From Chthoniobacter flavus (GTDB taxonomy: Bacteria > Verrucomicrobiota > Verrucomicrobiia > Chthoniobacterales > Terrimicrobiaceae), in contig CAMDOJ010000001.1 in the NCBI GenBank assembly GCA_945903555.1, positions 1 to 51,869 of the forward strand: a stretch of 51,869 nt of DNA, read 5' to 3'. Below the pieces are notes generated by a model. That model saw only the letters and a program-made list of their open reading frames with translations. It ran no database searches and was not told where the DNA came from. This document shows positions 17,219 to 26,560 of the stretch, in pieces. Made by a program: the position numbers and the translations under genes. Each line of letters begins with the position of its first letter. Position 1 is the first letter of the stretch.

Positions 17219-17998
17219 TTAAGGTACTTTGATTGTTTGTCCGATCTTGAGTTTGCGGGGATCATCAATGTTATTCGCCTTCATGAGCGTCTCTTGGGAG
17301 ACCTTGAGTTTTTTGGCTATTGAAATCGGTGTGTCACCCTTTGCCACAATGTAGCTGGATTTTGTTGCGGTATCCTTTTCGGGAGCCGCCTCTGTTTTGG
17401 GTTGGGGCTTGGCTGAAACGATTTCGGTGACTTTGACTGGTGGAGCCTTCGCGACGATCAAGGGTGCTGTTGTATTACCTGCGGTTGGTTTTTTTTCTGC
17501 TTCGGCCGTCTTGAGCATACTTCCCACTGTCAATACCTGACCCACATGAAGAACCGCTCCAGGTGCGAGTTCGTTGAGTTTTTCAATGTTAGCAATACTC
17601 GTATTCGATTTCGATGCGATGCGTTTCAAGGTATCACCGGCGACCACTGTATAGGTCTTCGGGATCGTTGCTGGCTTTTCGGCAACGACCGGTGGATTTT
17701 TTGCGGCGAGGGTATCTGCTTCGACTTTTTGGGTAGCGGCGAGAGCTTCTGCTTTGGCTGCGCTTTTAGCTTTCGAATGTTCTTTGAATTGGCTGAAGCC
17801 GTAAATGCCGCCCACGGCAATGACGTGGAGAACAAGGACAACAAAGAAGGCTTGTGAAAGCTTCATTCCTGGTTCGCTCTCGGTCTCGTAGTCTTCGATT
17901 TCACTGGTTTTCGATGCTGCCCGAGCATGGAGTTTCTTGCGTTGTACAATACGACCGGTCGTGCGTTTGGGTGCAGGTTGGGATTTCCAGATTTGCAT
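17219..17998 (-). CDS. Membrane-anchored protein with two LysM domains, inside the dcw cluster
   Basis: A 259-residue protein. It has a basic cytoplasmic N-terminus of about 45 residues, one membrane helix (AFFVVLVLHVIAVGGIYGF), an Ala/Lys-rich linker and a first LysM domain (YTVVAGDTLKRIASK to VGQVLTVG). A second low-complexity linker leads to a C-terminal LysM domain (YIVAKGDTPISIAKK to IGQTIKVP) that ends the protein. LysM domains bind GlcNAc-rich glycan, so it should tether the inner membrane to peptidoglycan in the periplasm. No catalytic domain is present. It starts 6 bases after murD and ends 21 bases before ftsW, so it is an integral member of the division operon. A divisome or septal scaffold role is inferred from context. 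Confidence 0.88.
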   Translation of the reverse strand: MQIWKSQPAPKRTTGRIVQRKKLHARAASKTSEIEDYETESEPGMKLSQAFFVVLVLHVIAVGGIYGFSQFKEHSKAKSAAKAEALAATQKVEADTLAAKNPPVVAEKPATIPKTYTVVAGDTLKRIASKSNTSIANIEKLNELAPGAVLHVGQVLTVGSMLKTAEAEKKPTAGNTTAPLIVAKAPPVKVTEIVSAKPQPKTEAAPEKDTATKSSYIVAKGDTPISIAKKLKVSQETLMKANNIDDPRKLKIGQTIKVP

Positions 17999-18004
17999 AT
18001 TTAT

Positions 18005-19336
18005 TTATTGGTTGTTTTTTGGGTTTAGTTTTTTAACGAGTGATTTGAAAATATTCCCGCGTTCCCCATAGTTGCGGAACATGTCGAAGGATGAAGTGCC
18101 TGGAGAAAAGAGAACCGCATCGCCAGGTTGTGCCAATTTTGAGGCGAGTGAAACGGCTTCCTCGAGTGTGTCCACAGGATGGCATTGGGTTTGCTGCCAG
18201 GATGCGGCTATGCGGTGCCTCATTTCTCCGATCAGAATTACTGCTCGCGATTTATCATGAACAAGGCCGCTGTTTTCCTCGAACCCAAATCCCTTGTCTT
18301 TTCCTCCCGCGATGAGGATGAGCGGACGGGTTTGCGATCGGATTGCCATTTGCATGGCGTCGAGATTGGTGGCCTTGGAGTCATTGATCCATTTCACTCC
18401 GTCCATCTCGCGGATAAATTCACATCGGTGCACGGGTGGAGTGTAGTTGGCGACGGCCGAGGCCATGCTTCCGAGATCCATATGCAGGGCTATACCGATG
18501 CCTAGTGCCGCCATGATGTTTTCGGCGTTGTGAATGCCGTGCAGGTGCGTAGTTTCCTGATCAATGACTGGGTTGCCATGAAAATGGATTGTCGTGTTCT
18601 TTAAAGTGAAATCTGCTTCATCCTTTACGGCGCTGAAGGTAATTATTTTGGCAGGGGTGGATAGCGGTACGGACTGGGCATTAATGACCAAGGTATCCTC
18701 GGCGGTGAGGTTTTCGAGAATACGGAGTTTTGCATCACGGTATTCATCCGCGCTCGCGTAGCGATCGAGATGATTGGGGCTGAAGTTGAGCCAAGCCGCC
18801 ACTTTCGGATGGAATGACTTTACCGTTTCGAGTTGGAAAGAACTCACTTCAAGAACCATCACATCAAGGTTCTGGCTTTGTCTAACCGCCTTGGCGAAGG
18901 GGAGACCAATATTTCCACTTGCCATGGTTCGGATTCCACATTGCAGGAGAATATGAGTGCAGAGTTCGGTGGTGGTTGTTTTTCCGTTTGTGCCTGTAAT
19001 GGCGACGACTGGGCAAGTGCATTCCTGAAAAGCCAACTCGAGTTCTCCAATGATAGGGATTCCTTTAGCCACGACATTTCGAACTAGGGGAGCGGTGGGT
19101 TCGATTCCTGGACTCAAAATGGCGACATCGTAGTTTGCTGGGTCGATATCGGCTTCCGGGCCGATGAGTACATTTGCGCCCCGCTTTTGTAGATCCTCAC
19201 CTTTGGCCCGAATGGCCGGTGAGTCGACTGATTCACTAACGGTGACTTGGGCACCCTCTTCGATCAAAAGCGTAGCCGCTGCCTCGCCACTATGGCCGAG
19301 ACCCAGAACTACCGCTTTTTTTCCACTATGAATCAT
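18005..19336 (-). CDS. murD: UDP-N-acetylmuramoylalanine--D-glutamate ligase
   Basis: Cytoplasmic Mur ligase adding D-glutamate to UDP-MurNAc-L-Ala. The 443-residue protein has the N-terminal LGLGHSGEAAATLL fold, the ATP loop VAITGTNGKTTTTEL, the central histidine region NFSPNHLDRY and the C-terminal FIREMDGVKWINDSKATN with the conserved Asn-Asp-Ser-Lys. It starts 6 bases after mraY and is followed after 6 bases by the LysM gene, where many other bacteria have ftsW directly. Confidence 0.97.
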   Translation of the reverse strand: MIHSGKKAVVLGLGHSGEAAATLLIEEGAQVTVSESVDSPAIRAKGEDLQKRGANVLIGPEADIDPANYDVAILSPGIEPTAPLVRNVVAKGIPIIGELELAFQECTCPVVAITGTNGKTTTTELCTHILLQCGIRTMASGNIGLPFAKAVRQSQNLDVMVLEVSSFQLETVKSFHPKVAAWLNFSPNHLDRYASADEYRDAKLRILENLTAEDTLVINAQSVPLSTPAKIITFSAVKDEADFTLKNTTIHFHGNPVIDQETTHLHGIHNAENIMAALGIGIALHMDLGSMASAVANYTPPVHRCEFIREMDGVKWINDSKATNLDAMQMAIRSQTRPLILIAGGKDKGFGFEENSGLVHDKSRAVILIGEMRHRIAASWQQTQCHPVDTLEEAVSLASKLAQPGDAVLFSPGTSSFDMFRNYGERGNIFKSLVKKLNPKNNQ

Positions 19337-19342
19337 TTTTTG

Positions 19343-20473
19343 TTAACGTAATTTCAGTGTTGCTAGACCAAGAAGGGCAAAGAGGACCGAGAGAATCCAG
19401 AAACGGACGATCACGGTGTTTTCTTTCCATCCACTCAATTCAAAGTGGTGATGGATGGGCGACATTTTGAAAATCCGTCGGCCTGTGAGTTTAAAGCTCG
19501 CGACTTGCAGGATGACCGACATCGCCTCGATGACAAATATCCCTCCGACGATAACGAGTAGAAATTCCTGTTTGCAGCAAATGGCGACCGATCCGAGCAT
19601 ACCCCCGATTGCGAGTGATCCGGTGTCCCCCATGAACACGCGCGCTGGATGCGCATTCCACCAAAGGAAACCTAGGCAGGATCCCAAGAGGGCGACGCAA
19701 AGCACGGCCAGTTCGCCGGAGTAAGCCACGTAGGGGATTTGGAGATAAGAGGCCGCCTTGATGTTGCCTGCTACATAGACAAGCACGGCATAGGTTGCGG
19801 CAACAGTCGCGGTGCATCCCGTGGCCAATCCGTCGAGTCCGTCGGTCAGATTGACTGCATTCGACGTGCCTACGATAACCAATAAAAAAAAGATAAAGCT
19901 AAACCACCCCATGCTCGCGAGTACGGGATCCTTGATGAAGGGGAAGTAGAGTTGTTGTGCTATCGCGGAAACTTTTGGGTTCAGTAAAAGAAATAGGGTG
20001 AATATGCCGGCGAGAAGACATTGAAGCCCAAACTTCATTCGACTACTGATGCCAGCCGAACTTTTTTTGCTCACTTTCAGCCAGTCATCGTATAGGCCGA
20101 TACCCCCCATGAAAACGGTGCTGAAGAGAACGAGCCAGACAAAAGGATTTTCCGGCTTAGCCCAAAGAAGTGTGGATACCACCACGGTCCCGATCAGCAA
20201 AACTCCACCCATGGTGGGAGTGCCTTTTTTCGCTCCGTGGAGTTCATGTAATTTATGGACTTCGGCGGCGGAGCGGATGGGTTGACCGAACTTCAAAGAA
20301 ATCAATTTGCGGATGACGAGATTGCCGAAGGCCAAGCTCAAAACAAAAGCGGTGATGCCCGCGCAGATGGCACGAAACGTGATGTAGGAAAACACATTCA
20401 GCGCTTTGAGGATATCGTTGTCGATCCCTTTGCCCGCGGCCCATGTAGAAATCTCAGATAGGTAGTAAAGCAT
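19343..20473 (-). CDS. mraY: Phospho-N-acetylmuramoyl-pentapeptide transferase
   Basis: Integral membrane enzyme that transfers phospho-MurNAc-pentapeptide to undecaprenyl phosphate, making lipid I. The 376-residue protein has about ten membrane helices, the KGTPTMGGVL segment, DDWLKV with the first catalytic aspartates, SNAVNLTDGLDGLATG with the second pair, and the C-terminal MSPIHHHFELSGWKE histidine motif. Its ATG shares one base with the murF stop. It precedes murD, the standard order. Confidence 0.97.
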   Translation of the reverse strand: MLYYLSEISTWAAGKGIDNDILKALNVFSYITFRAICAGITAFVLSLAFGNLVIRKLISLKFGQPIRSAAEVHKLHELHGAKKGTPTMGGVLLIGTVVVSTLLWAKPENPFVWLVLFSTVFMGGIGLYDDWLKVSKKSSAGISSRMKFGLQCLLAGIFTLFLLLNPKVSAIAQQLYFPFIKDPVLASMGWFSFIFFLLVIVGTSNAVNLTDGLDGLATGCTATVAATYAVLVYVAGNIKAASYLQIPYVAYSGELAVLCVALLGSCLGFLWWNAHPARVFMGDTGSLAIGGMLGSVAICCKQEFLLVIVGGIFVIEAMSVILQVASFKLTGRRIFKMSPIHHHFELSGWKENTVIVRFWILSVLFALLGLATLKLR

Positions 20474-21840
20474 CAGTTTGGGATATGTTGAAAGAGGGTT
20501 TCCATTCGAGCTGAGCGACTGCCTTTGACGAGAACGATGTCGCCGGGTCTTGCTAGTTGTTCGAGCATGCGGGCTGCAGCGGAGGTCTCCTCGACTTCAT
20601 GAATCCGGCCAAGCCCTGCTTTTCTCGCTGATGTAGCGATGGCGGAGGCTTCCTTGCCGACCGTGATGAGAATGTCAGCCCATTTTCCAGCGGCGGTTCC
20701 GGTTCTTTGGTATCCTTCAGCGGCGTAGCTACCAAGTTCCCCCATTTTTCCTAGAACGGCGATGCGGCGACCTTGGCCTTTGATTTGCCGGAGTGTTTGG
20801 AGAGCGGCTTCCATGGAATCGGGGTTCGCATTGTATGTATCGTCGAGGTAGAGAACGCCGCGCAGTTTTTTTTGTTCCAATCTTCCGTTTGTCAGCTTGG
20901 CCCGTGAGAGCGCTTTGATCGCTGAGGGGAGGGGGATGCCTAACTCCAACCCCGCAGCAATGGCTAGGAGTGCGTTCTGAACCATGTGGGATCCATGAAC
21001 GGGAATGGAGACTTCGTATTTCTTTCCTTTTTGGGTGATTGTAATTTTATTCCCTTTTTCGTCGCTTTCGAGTGACTCTGCGACGAGATCGCCTTTGTTG
21101 AAGCCCACTCGAATGACTTTGGCGGGACTTCGTCTCGCGATGGATTCGGTTTTGTCATCCTCGCTAACAAGGATCACTGCCCCACTTGGATTCACACTTT
21201 CTGCGAGCATCCCCTTTTCGAGCGCGATCGCATCGCGGGATTTCATGTGCTCGATATGAGCGACGCCAATATTCGTAATGATGACGCAATCGGGTTTGAT
21301 CAGCTCTGCCAGTGGTGCTATTTCACCGGGATGGTTCATGCCTACCTCCCATACAGCGACATCATCTTCGCTGTTGGCGCTCAGGATAGAAAGCGGAACA
21401 CCGATGTGATTATTGAGATTGCCCGCCGTTTTAACGACTTTGAGCCGGCTTCCAATAACGGCCGCTGTGAAATCTTTTGTGCTGGTTTTTCCGCTGCTAC
21501 CGGTGATTCCGACGACTTTGAGCTTCAGCTTCGAGCGCCACGCGACAGCCATTCTTGTGAGGGCGGCTAGTCCGTTCTCTACAAGTAGAACCGGATGCGG
21601 AGAAGGAATCGAATGGGCCGCTTCCGCAGAGTCCATTAAAACGCCCGCAGCCCCACCTGCTAGGGCATCTGCAGCGTAGGCGTTGCCATCAAAATTTTCA
21701 CCACGAAGGGCAATATAAAGATCGCCAAGTTGGATCGAACGGGAGTCCTTGCTGAGGGATGACACCAACACCTCCGGTGAGCCTTGGAGAATTTTTGCTC
21801 CCGCCATTTCAGCGATTTGAGAAAGGGGAATCCTATCCAT
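20473..21840 (-). CDS. murF: UDP-MurNAc-tripeptide--D-alanyl-D-alanine ligase
   Basis: Cytoplasmic Mur ligase adding D-Ala-D-Ala to the UDP-MurNAc-tripeptide. Motifs are the ATP loop GITGSSGKTSTKDF, EVGMNHPGEI, NIGVAHIEHM and LYLDDTYNANPDSMEAAL. I chose the ATG giving MDRIPLSQIAEMAGA (455 residues) because a strong Shine-Dalgarno sequence, AAGGAGGGG, lies just upstream and family homology begins there. A longer reading frame extends 38 codons further but would lie deep in murE and has no family support. With this start the gene overlaps murE by 8 bases and shares one base with mraY. Confidence 0.96.
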   Translation of the reverse strand: MDRIPLSQIAEMAGAKILQGSPEVLVSSLSKDSRSIQLGDLYIALRGENFDGNAYAADALAGGAAGVLMDSAEAAHSIPSPHPVLLVENGLAALTRMAVAWRSKLKLKVVGITGSSGKTSTKDFTAAVIGSRLKVVKTAGNLNNHIGVPLSILSANSEDDVAVWEVGMNHPGEIAPLAELIKPDCVIITNIGVAHIEHMKSRDAIALEKGMLAESVNPSGAVILVSEDDKTESIARRSPAKVIRVGFNKGDLVAESLESDEKGNKITITQKGKKYEVSIPVHGSHMVQNALLAIAAGLELGIPLPSAIKALSRAKLTNGRLEQKKLRGVLYLDDTYNANPDSMEAALQTLRQIKGQGRRIAVLGKMGELGSYAAEGYQRTGTAAGKWADILITVGKEASAIATSARKAGLGRIHEVEETSAAARMLEQLARPGDIVLVKGSRSARMETLFQHIPN

Positions 21841-23314
21841 TTCTTGTATCCCCTCCTTTTTTTTCGCTGATTGCGCGCGTGGCGATTGCGACATCATCAA
21901 AGGCGACTTTACGGTCACTGAATTCCTGATATTTTTCGTGGCCCTTACCGGCAATGAGTACGATGTCGCCTGCTTCCGCTAGTTGAATGGCATGGTGAAT
22001 GGCGGAGGCGCGATCCGGAATGATTTCGTAGCTTTTCCCCCGCAGGCCGGCCTTCATATCTTTCAAAATGAAATCTGGATTTTCGCTGCGGGGATTATCC
22101 GAAGTCATGATGATCCAATCGGAAAGTTCTTCTGCCGCGGCGGCCATGAGTGGGCGTTTGCTGTGATCTCTGTCTCCACCGCAGCCGAAAACGGTGATCA
22201 ATCGCGAGGGTTTGAGTTCCTGCAATGTGCTTAGCACATTCTTGAGTGCGTCATCGGTGTGGGCGTAATCCACAAACACCTGAAAATGTCTCTTGGCTGG
22301 AACCCGTTCCAAGCGCCCTGGAACTTGGGGCGCCGAGGCGAGGGCAGCAATGGAGTTGCGTAATTCCACCCCGCAGGCCGTGGCTGCAGCAATAGCTCCC
22401 ATGGCGTTGTAAACATTGAAAAGCCCGATCAGCGGCAAGCGAACCAAATAGCTTTTTCCGCGTGCTTCGAGGGTGAATGTTGTGCCATTGAGGTCGTATC
22501 GAATGGAGGAGGCGCGGTAGTCGGCTTGAACTCCACGCCCGATAGTGAGAATTTTGATCCTCTTTGAAAATTGGTCGATGAGTTTCTGACCGAAGCGATC
22601 GTCTGCATTAATAATGGCGCGCGCTTTTTTGTTTTTTTGATGAGCTAGGGATTCGAACAAAAGTGCTTTTGCATCGAAGTAGGCATCCATCGACCCATGG
22701 TAATCGAGATGATCCTGTGTGAGATTCGTGAAAACGGCTGCATCAAATTCAATGGCCCTAGCCCTTTCTTGAACGAGAGCATGGCTGGATACCTCCATCG
22801 CCACGGCTCGGCTGCCACTATCGAGCATGGCTTCCATGAGGGACTGGAGGTCGATCGATTCGGGAGTGGTATGAGGGGCTGGCACCTCGGTGTCGCCAAC
22901 CATATATTTCACTGTTCCGATCAGACCGCATCGCATGTAAGCTGCATCCAGCAGATGCTTGACAAGAAAAGCGGTGGTCGTTTTGCCATTCGTTCCTGTG
23001 ATGCCCACCGTTTTGAGGCTCAGCGAGGGTTGGCTATGGAATTCGGCAGCGATATCGGCCATGGCTTTTCTGGCATTCGCTACAACCACTAACGGGCAAT
23101 CGCTCTGAGGGATCGATTTTTCGGCGACGATGGCAGCGGCGCCCCTTTCAGTGGCCTGTAACGCGAATGCCGCTCCGTCGCTGTTTTTTCCAGGGAGGGC
23201 AAAGAAAAGGCATCCCTTTTCGGCTTTACGCGAGTCGTAGCAAAGCGAAGTGATTTCGGGGTCGGCCAGCCCTTGTGGGATTCCTGATGATTTGAGAAGG
23301 GCAGAGAGTCGCAT
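21833..23314 (-). CDS. murE: UDP-MurNAc-L-alanyl-D-glutamate--2,6-diaminopimelate ligase
   Basis: Mur ligase adding the third stem-peptide residue. The 493-residue protein has the ATP loop VGITGTNGKTTTAFL, TNLTQDHLDYHGSM, and the amino-acid recognition motif DNPRSENP. The DNPR motif is associated with meso-diaminopimelate rather than lysine, so the wall is expected to be mDAP type. It starts 8 bases after ftsI and overlaps murF by 8 bases. Confidence 0.97.
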   Translation of the reverse strand: MRLSALLKSSGIPQGLADPEITSLCYDSRKAEKGCLFFALPGKNSDGAAFALQATERGAAAIVAEKSIPQSDCPLVVVANARKAMADIAAEFHSQPSLSLKTVGITGTNGKTTTAFLVKHLLDAAYMRCGLIGTVKYMVGDTEVPAPHTTPESIDLQSLMEAMLDSGSRAVAMEVSSHALVQERARAIEFDAAVFTNLTQDHLDYHGSMDAYFDAKALLFESLAHQKNKKARAIINADDRFGQKLIDQFSKRIKILTIGRGVQADYRASSIRYDLNGTTFTLEARGKSYLVRLPLIGLFNVYNAMGAIAAATACGVELRNSIAALASAPQVPGRLERVPAKRHFQVFVDYAHTDDALKNVLSTLQELKPSRLITVFGCGGDRDHSKRPLMAAAAEELSDWIIMTSDNPRSENPDFILKDMKAGLRGKSYEIIPDRASAIHHAIQLAEAGDIVLIAGKGHEKYQEFSDRKVAFDDVAIATRAISEKKGGDTRNG

Positions 23315-23322
23315 TTGGCTTT

Positions 23323-25089
23323 TTAGTGGGTGGCCTCGTTCAATGTTTCGACTTTAGCCATAGGCGTGTCTTGCAAAGGGATTGGGGGAAGTGTCGGGGT
23401 GAGGTCGAGGTGGCGGGCGGCCTTTTCGGCGACGCGCGAAAAGACGGGGGCGGCAACGAGTCCGCCGTAATTCAAATTAGAAGCGGTTTTGGCATCATCC
23501 ACCATGATCAAACAAACAAAACGTGGATCTTCCGCAGGCATGAATCCGACAAAGGAGACGACATATTTTCCGGCTGCATAGCCGCCCTTGGAACTGACCT
23601 TTTGGGCTGTACCTGTCTTTCCAGCGACCTCAAAGCCACTTACTCGTGCATAGGTTGCTGTTCCACCGATTTGGGTTACTCCAACGAGCGCGTTGGTAAT
23701 GAAGCGGGCGGTTTTTTCGGGAATCACTTCGCGAACGACCTTGGGTGTCTTTTTAAGGATTTTTGTCCCATCAATGTCTTCGACTGACTTAATAACATGC
23801 GGCGCCATGAGGCGCCCCCCATTAGCAATGACGGACATGCCCATCGTGATCTGGAGCGGTGTTACGGCGACAGAATGCCCCATGGGCATGCGTGTGATCG
23901 TGAGTTTGTCCCAGCGTGCGGGCGGATGAACGAGACCTGCGATTTCTCCTGGTAGCTCAATGCCATGGCGTTCGCCGAACCCAAAGCGTCGCACATATTC
24001 GTAGTATTTGTCCCCGCCCATGAGGAGGGCCAACTTAGCGGAGCCAATATTCGATGATTTGACCAGAATCTCATGGACATTCATATCCCCATAGCCGTGG
24101 TGATCTTTCAGGATTTTTCCAGCATAGGAAAAGCGACCGTTTTCACAAAAAATACTGCTCTTTTCATTCACAGTGCCTTCATTCAGTGCTCCAGCAGCGA
24201 CGACAATTTTAAATGTGGATCCAGGTTCCACCATATCAATGATGGCTCGGTTCTTCATTTGCTCGGGCTCGGCCTTGCCAGGTTCGTTGGGGTTGAAGCA
24301 AGGTCGATTGACCATGGCCAAAACTTCACCTGTTTTGGGGTCCAGCATGATGCCAGTCACCGTCTCGGGTTTAAATTCTTCAAATGTTTTATCAATCTCC
24401 TCTTCGAGGATGGATTGAAGGGTCATGTCGATCGAGAGGCGGATATTTTTGCCATGAACAGGTTCCTGTTCGGTGCCTCTGTAAAGCATGATTTCCTTGC
24501 CTGTTCGATCGCGTTCAATGAAGCGATGGCCGTCATTGCCTGCAAGGAGGCTGTTCATCGTCAACTCGATTCCTTGAACCCCTTTTCCTTCGTCGTTCAA
24601 GAATCCGAGGACGTGCCCGAGCGTTTCGCCATTGGGATAAATTCGAATGGCATCCTGCTCAAATGTGACTCCGCGCACCTTGGCCTTTTGCATGGCCGCT
24701 TCGAGGGCGACATAGATGTCTTCAGGCACCTCCTTCTTGAGGACGATGTATTTTTTTTGCGAGGAGATTTTTTTAAGAACGTCAGCCTCTTTCAGTCCCA
24801 GAAATTGGGAGGCGAGGGCAGCCACAATCGCTGGGTCTTTGATCTGGGAGGCATCAGCTACAACTTTGCGCACAGGGAGGTTTGATGCAAGAATCTCGCC
24901 ATTGCGGTCCAAGATCATCCCCCTTTTGGCATGGATGATTTGACGCAGGGTGTGCTTCTGTGCAGCCAGTTTCGAGTATTCGGCGTGCTTGGAAATATGC
25001 AGATCAACCAGACGCGCCGAGAAAATCGTAAATATAAGCGCCACTACCCCGCAGGCTAAGGCTATTCGCATGCACTCCGGTTTGTTCAT
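23323..25089 (-). CDS. ftsI: Septal peptidoglycan transpeptidase FtsI (PBP3)
   Basis: Class B penicillin-binding protein that cross-links septal peptidoglycan as partner of FtsW. The 588 residues comprise a short cytoplasmic tail, one membrane helix (about 8-28), a pedestal domain beginning RGMILDRNGEILASN, and a transpeptidase domain. The active-site serine is in EPGSTFKIV (S291-x-x-K294), SSN is at 345-347, and GKTGTAQK lies near residue 484. There are no PASTA domains. It overlaps the ftsL-like gene by 4 bases and ends 8 bases before murE, the standard ftsL-ftsI-murE order. Confidence 0.96.
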   Translation of the reverse strand: MNKPECMRIALACGVVALIFTIFSARLVDLHISKHAEYSKLAAQKHTLRQIIHAKRGMILDRNGEILASNLPVRKVVADASQIKDPAIVAALASQFLGLKEADVLKKISSQKKYIVLKKEVPEDIYVALEAAMQKAKVRGVTFEQDAIRIYPNGETLGHVLGFLNDEGKGVQGIELTMNSLLAGNDGHRFIERDRTGKEIMLYRGTEQEPVHGKNIRLSIDMTLQSILEEEIDKTFEEFKPETVTGIMLDPKTGEVLAMVNRPCFNPNEPGKAEPEQMKNRAIIDMVEPGSTFKIVVAAGALNEGTVNEKSSIFCENGRFSYAGKILKDHHGYGDMNVHEILVKSSNIGSAKLALLMGGDKYYEYVRRFGFGERHGIELPGEIAGLVHPPARWDKLTITRMPMGHSVAVTPLQITMGMSVIANGGRLMAPHVIKSVEDIDGTKILKKTPKVVREVIPEKTARFITNALVGVTQIGGTATYARVSGFEVAGKTGTAQKVSSKGGYAAGKYVVSFVGFMPAEDPRFVCLIMVDDAKTASNLNYGGLVAAPVFSRVAEKAARHLDLTPTLPPIPLQDTPMAKVETLNEATH

Positions 25090-25460
25090 CTGGATGTTCT
25101 TTCGTTGGATACTGTACGAAGAATTCCATCCTGCATCGCTGGCGAGGCAGGGGTGAGGCGGGCAATCTTGTCGCCGGAGATGTGAACAACATGAAGCGAT
25201 CCGCTCGTCATTCGCTGTTGCAGGGCGCGGCGGGAGGACAGTTCTGTAGTTTTGGCCAAGAGAACTTCATTTTCTGCCCGCACTTGTTTGATTCTTTTTT
25301 CCGTGAGACGGATTTCATCAGCGAGGGCAAACTGCTGATTTTTCAAATACACATAGGATAATCCCAGCGAGCCCGTGACAACGGCGAACGCGATGTATTT
25401 TAGTGCTTTTGCTATCTGAATCGGGTTGCTGCTGTTCCGCGGGGCGAATGATGTGGTCAT
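25086..25460 (-). CDS. ftsL: FtsL-like bitopic division protein
   Basis: A small bitopic protein of 124 residues. It has a short polar N-terminus, one membrane helix (YIAFAVVTGSLGLSYVYL) and a heptad-like coiled-coil segment (about LADEIRLTEKRIKQVRAEN). A C-terminal tail of about 50 residues follows. Sequence similarity to FtsL is too low to recognise directly; the call rests on topology and on its position between rsmH and ftsI, where ftsL is almost always found. I chose the ATG giving MTTSFAPRN, 7 bases after the rsmH stop. A TTG eight codons upstream, inside rsmH, is possible but less likely. It overlaps ftsI by 4 bases. Confidence 0.78.
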   Translation of the reverse strand: MTTSFAPRNSSNPIQIAKALKYIAFAVVTGSLGLSYVYLKNQQFALADEIRLTEKRIKQVRAENEVLLAKTTELSSRRALQQRMTSGSLHVVHISGDKIARLTPASPAMQDGILRTVSNERTSR

Positions 25461-25467
25461 GGAGTTT

Positions 25468-26448
25468 TTATATTTTTTCGACAACTCTCAGTTTGGCACT
25501 GCGAGCTCTCGGGTTTTGTTGGATTTCTTCTTCGCTGGCTGTGATCGGATGGCTTGTGAGTAGCTTGAAAATGCGGCTGGGATTGCGGCGAGGGGCTGGC
25601 CATTCTGGGCGGTCAATCCACTCTCGGCTTTGCTCACGGAAGTAGACTTTCACGATCCTATCCTCCAATGAGTGGAACGTGAGGATGGCGAAGCGGGCTC
25701 CTGGTGCGAGTAGCGAGGGGATTTCTTGCAGCGTTTCCCTGAGGGCCTGAAGCTCGTCATTCACATGGATTCTCAAGGCCTGAAAAATCTTTGTTGCTGG
25801 ATGTCGGGGACCACGTCGGGGCGAAACCATCGTGACAGCTTCTGTGAGGTCAAATGTGGTCTGAAAAGGTTTTGACTCTCTGATTTCGCCGATTTTGGCA
25901 GCGATCTGACGGGCAAAGGGCTCCTCCCCATATTCCTTAAAGATTCGAATGAGTTCGGAGACGGGCAGGGTGTTGACTGCATCGGCTGCGGTGAGCGCCG
26001 CGCTCGGGCTCATTCTCATGTCCAGTGGGCCATTTTGCATGAGAGAAAATCCTCTTTCTGCCGCATCCAATTGGTGTGAGGAAACTCCGATATCGAGCAG
26101 GGCCCCATTCAATGGACGATCTTCTCCGATTTTCTCTAGCGCCGCTGGGGCTTTGCTGAAATTGGATTCGACCAAGCGGGATTTTGTTCCGAAATGCACC
26201 AATCGTTTCTGGCACTCCGCTATGGCTTCTGGATCCTGATCCAACGAGATCACTTCCGCTCCCGCTTCCAGCATGAGATTGGTGTGACCACCGCCGCCGG
26301 CGGTTCCATCAAGAAAAAGCAGGCCTGGCGCTGGGCGCAAATACGCCTTCACTTGCGCGGCCATGACCGGAAGATGGTAAGGCAACTCCGCCCGATTAGA
26401 AGGTGTGGATGGCATTCCTAAAAAATTGTCGTAATCCAAGTTTCTCAT
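25468..26448 (-). CDS. rsmH: 16S rRNA (cytosine-1402-N4)-methyltransferase RsmH (MraW)
   Basis: SAM-dependent methyltransferase that modifies C1402 of 16S rRNA, conserved as the second gene of dcw clusters. The 326-residue protein has the SAM-binding motif FLDGTAGGGGHTNLML, GALLDIGVSSHQLD, the inserted helical domain with RIHVNDELQALRETL, and FAILTFHSLEDRIVKVYF near the C-terminus. The first ATG gives a leader of about 20 residues before YHLPVMAAQV, where homology starts; an internal start at MPSTPSN is an alternative. Confidence 0.96.
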   Translation of the reverse strand: MRNLDYDNFLGMPSTPSNRAELPYHLPVMAAQVKAYLRPAPGLLFLDGTAGGGGHTNLMLEAGAEVISLDQDPEAIAECQKRLVHFGTKSRLVESNFSKAPAALEKIGEDRPLNGALLDIGVSSHQLDAAERGFSLMQNGPLDMRMSPSAALTAADAVNTLPVSELIRIFKEYGEEPFARQIAAKIGEIRESKPFQTTFDLTEAVTMVSPRRGPRHPATKIFQALRIHVNDELQALRETLQEIPSLLAPGARFAILTFHSLEDRIVKVYFREQSREWIDRPEWPAPRRNPSRIFKLLTSHPITASEEEIQQNPRARSAKLRVVEKI

Positions 26449-26560
26449 AAGTGCTCAAAGTTTTATGGATAATGGCCCTGCAGCTGAGCTTCATGCTCTT
26501 TTGCATGGTTGTGATCAGTTCCCTTCCATCCTCATTTGTTGGCTTTCGTTTTCATCAAAA

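Noticed and set aside
21841..21954. An N-terminal extension of MurF
   Set aside because: The added residues are not conserved and a strong Shine-Dalgarno sequence fits the later ATG at 21840.
24073..24885. A 270-codon plus-strand frame opposite ftsI
   Set aside because: Antisense shadow of ftsI; no motif, no context.
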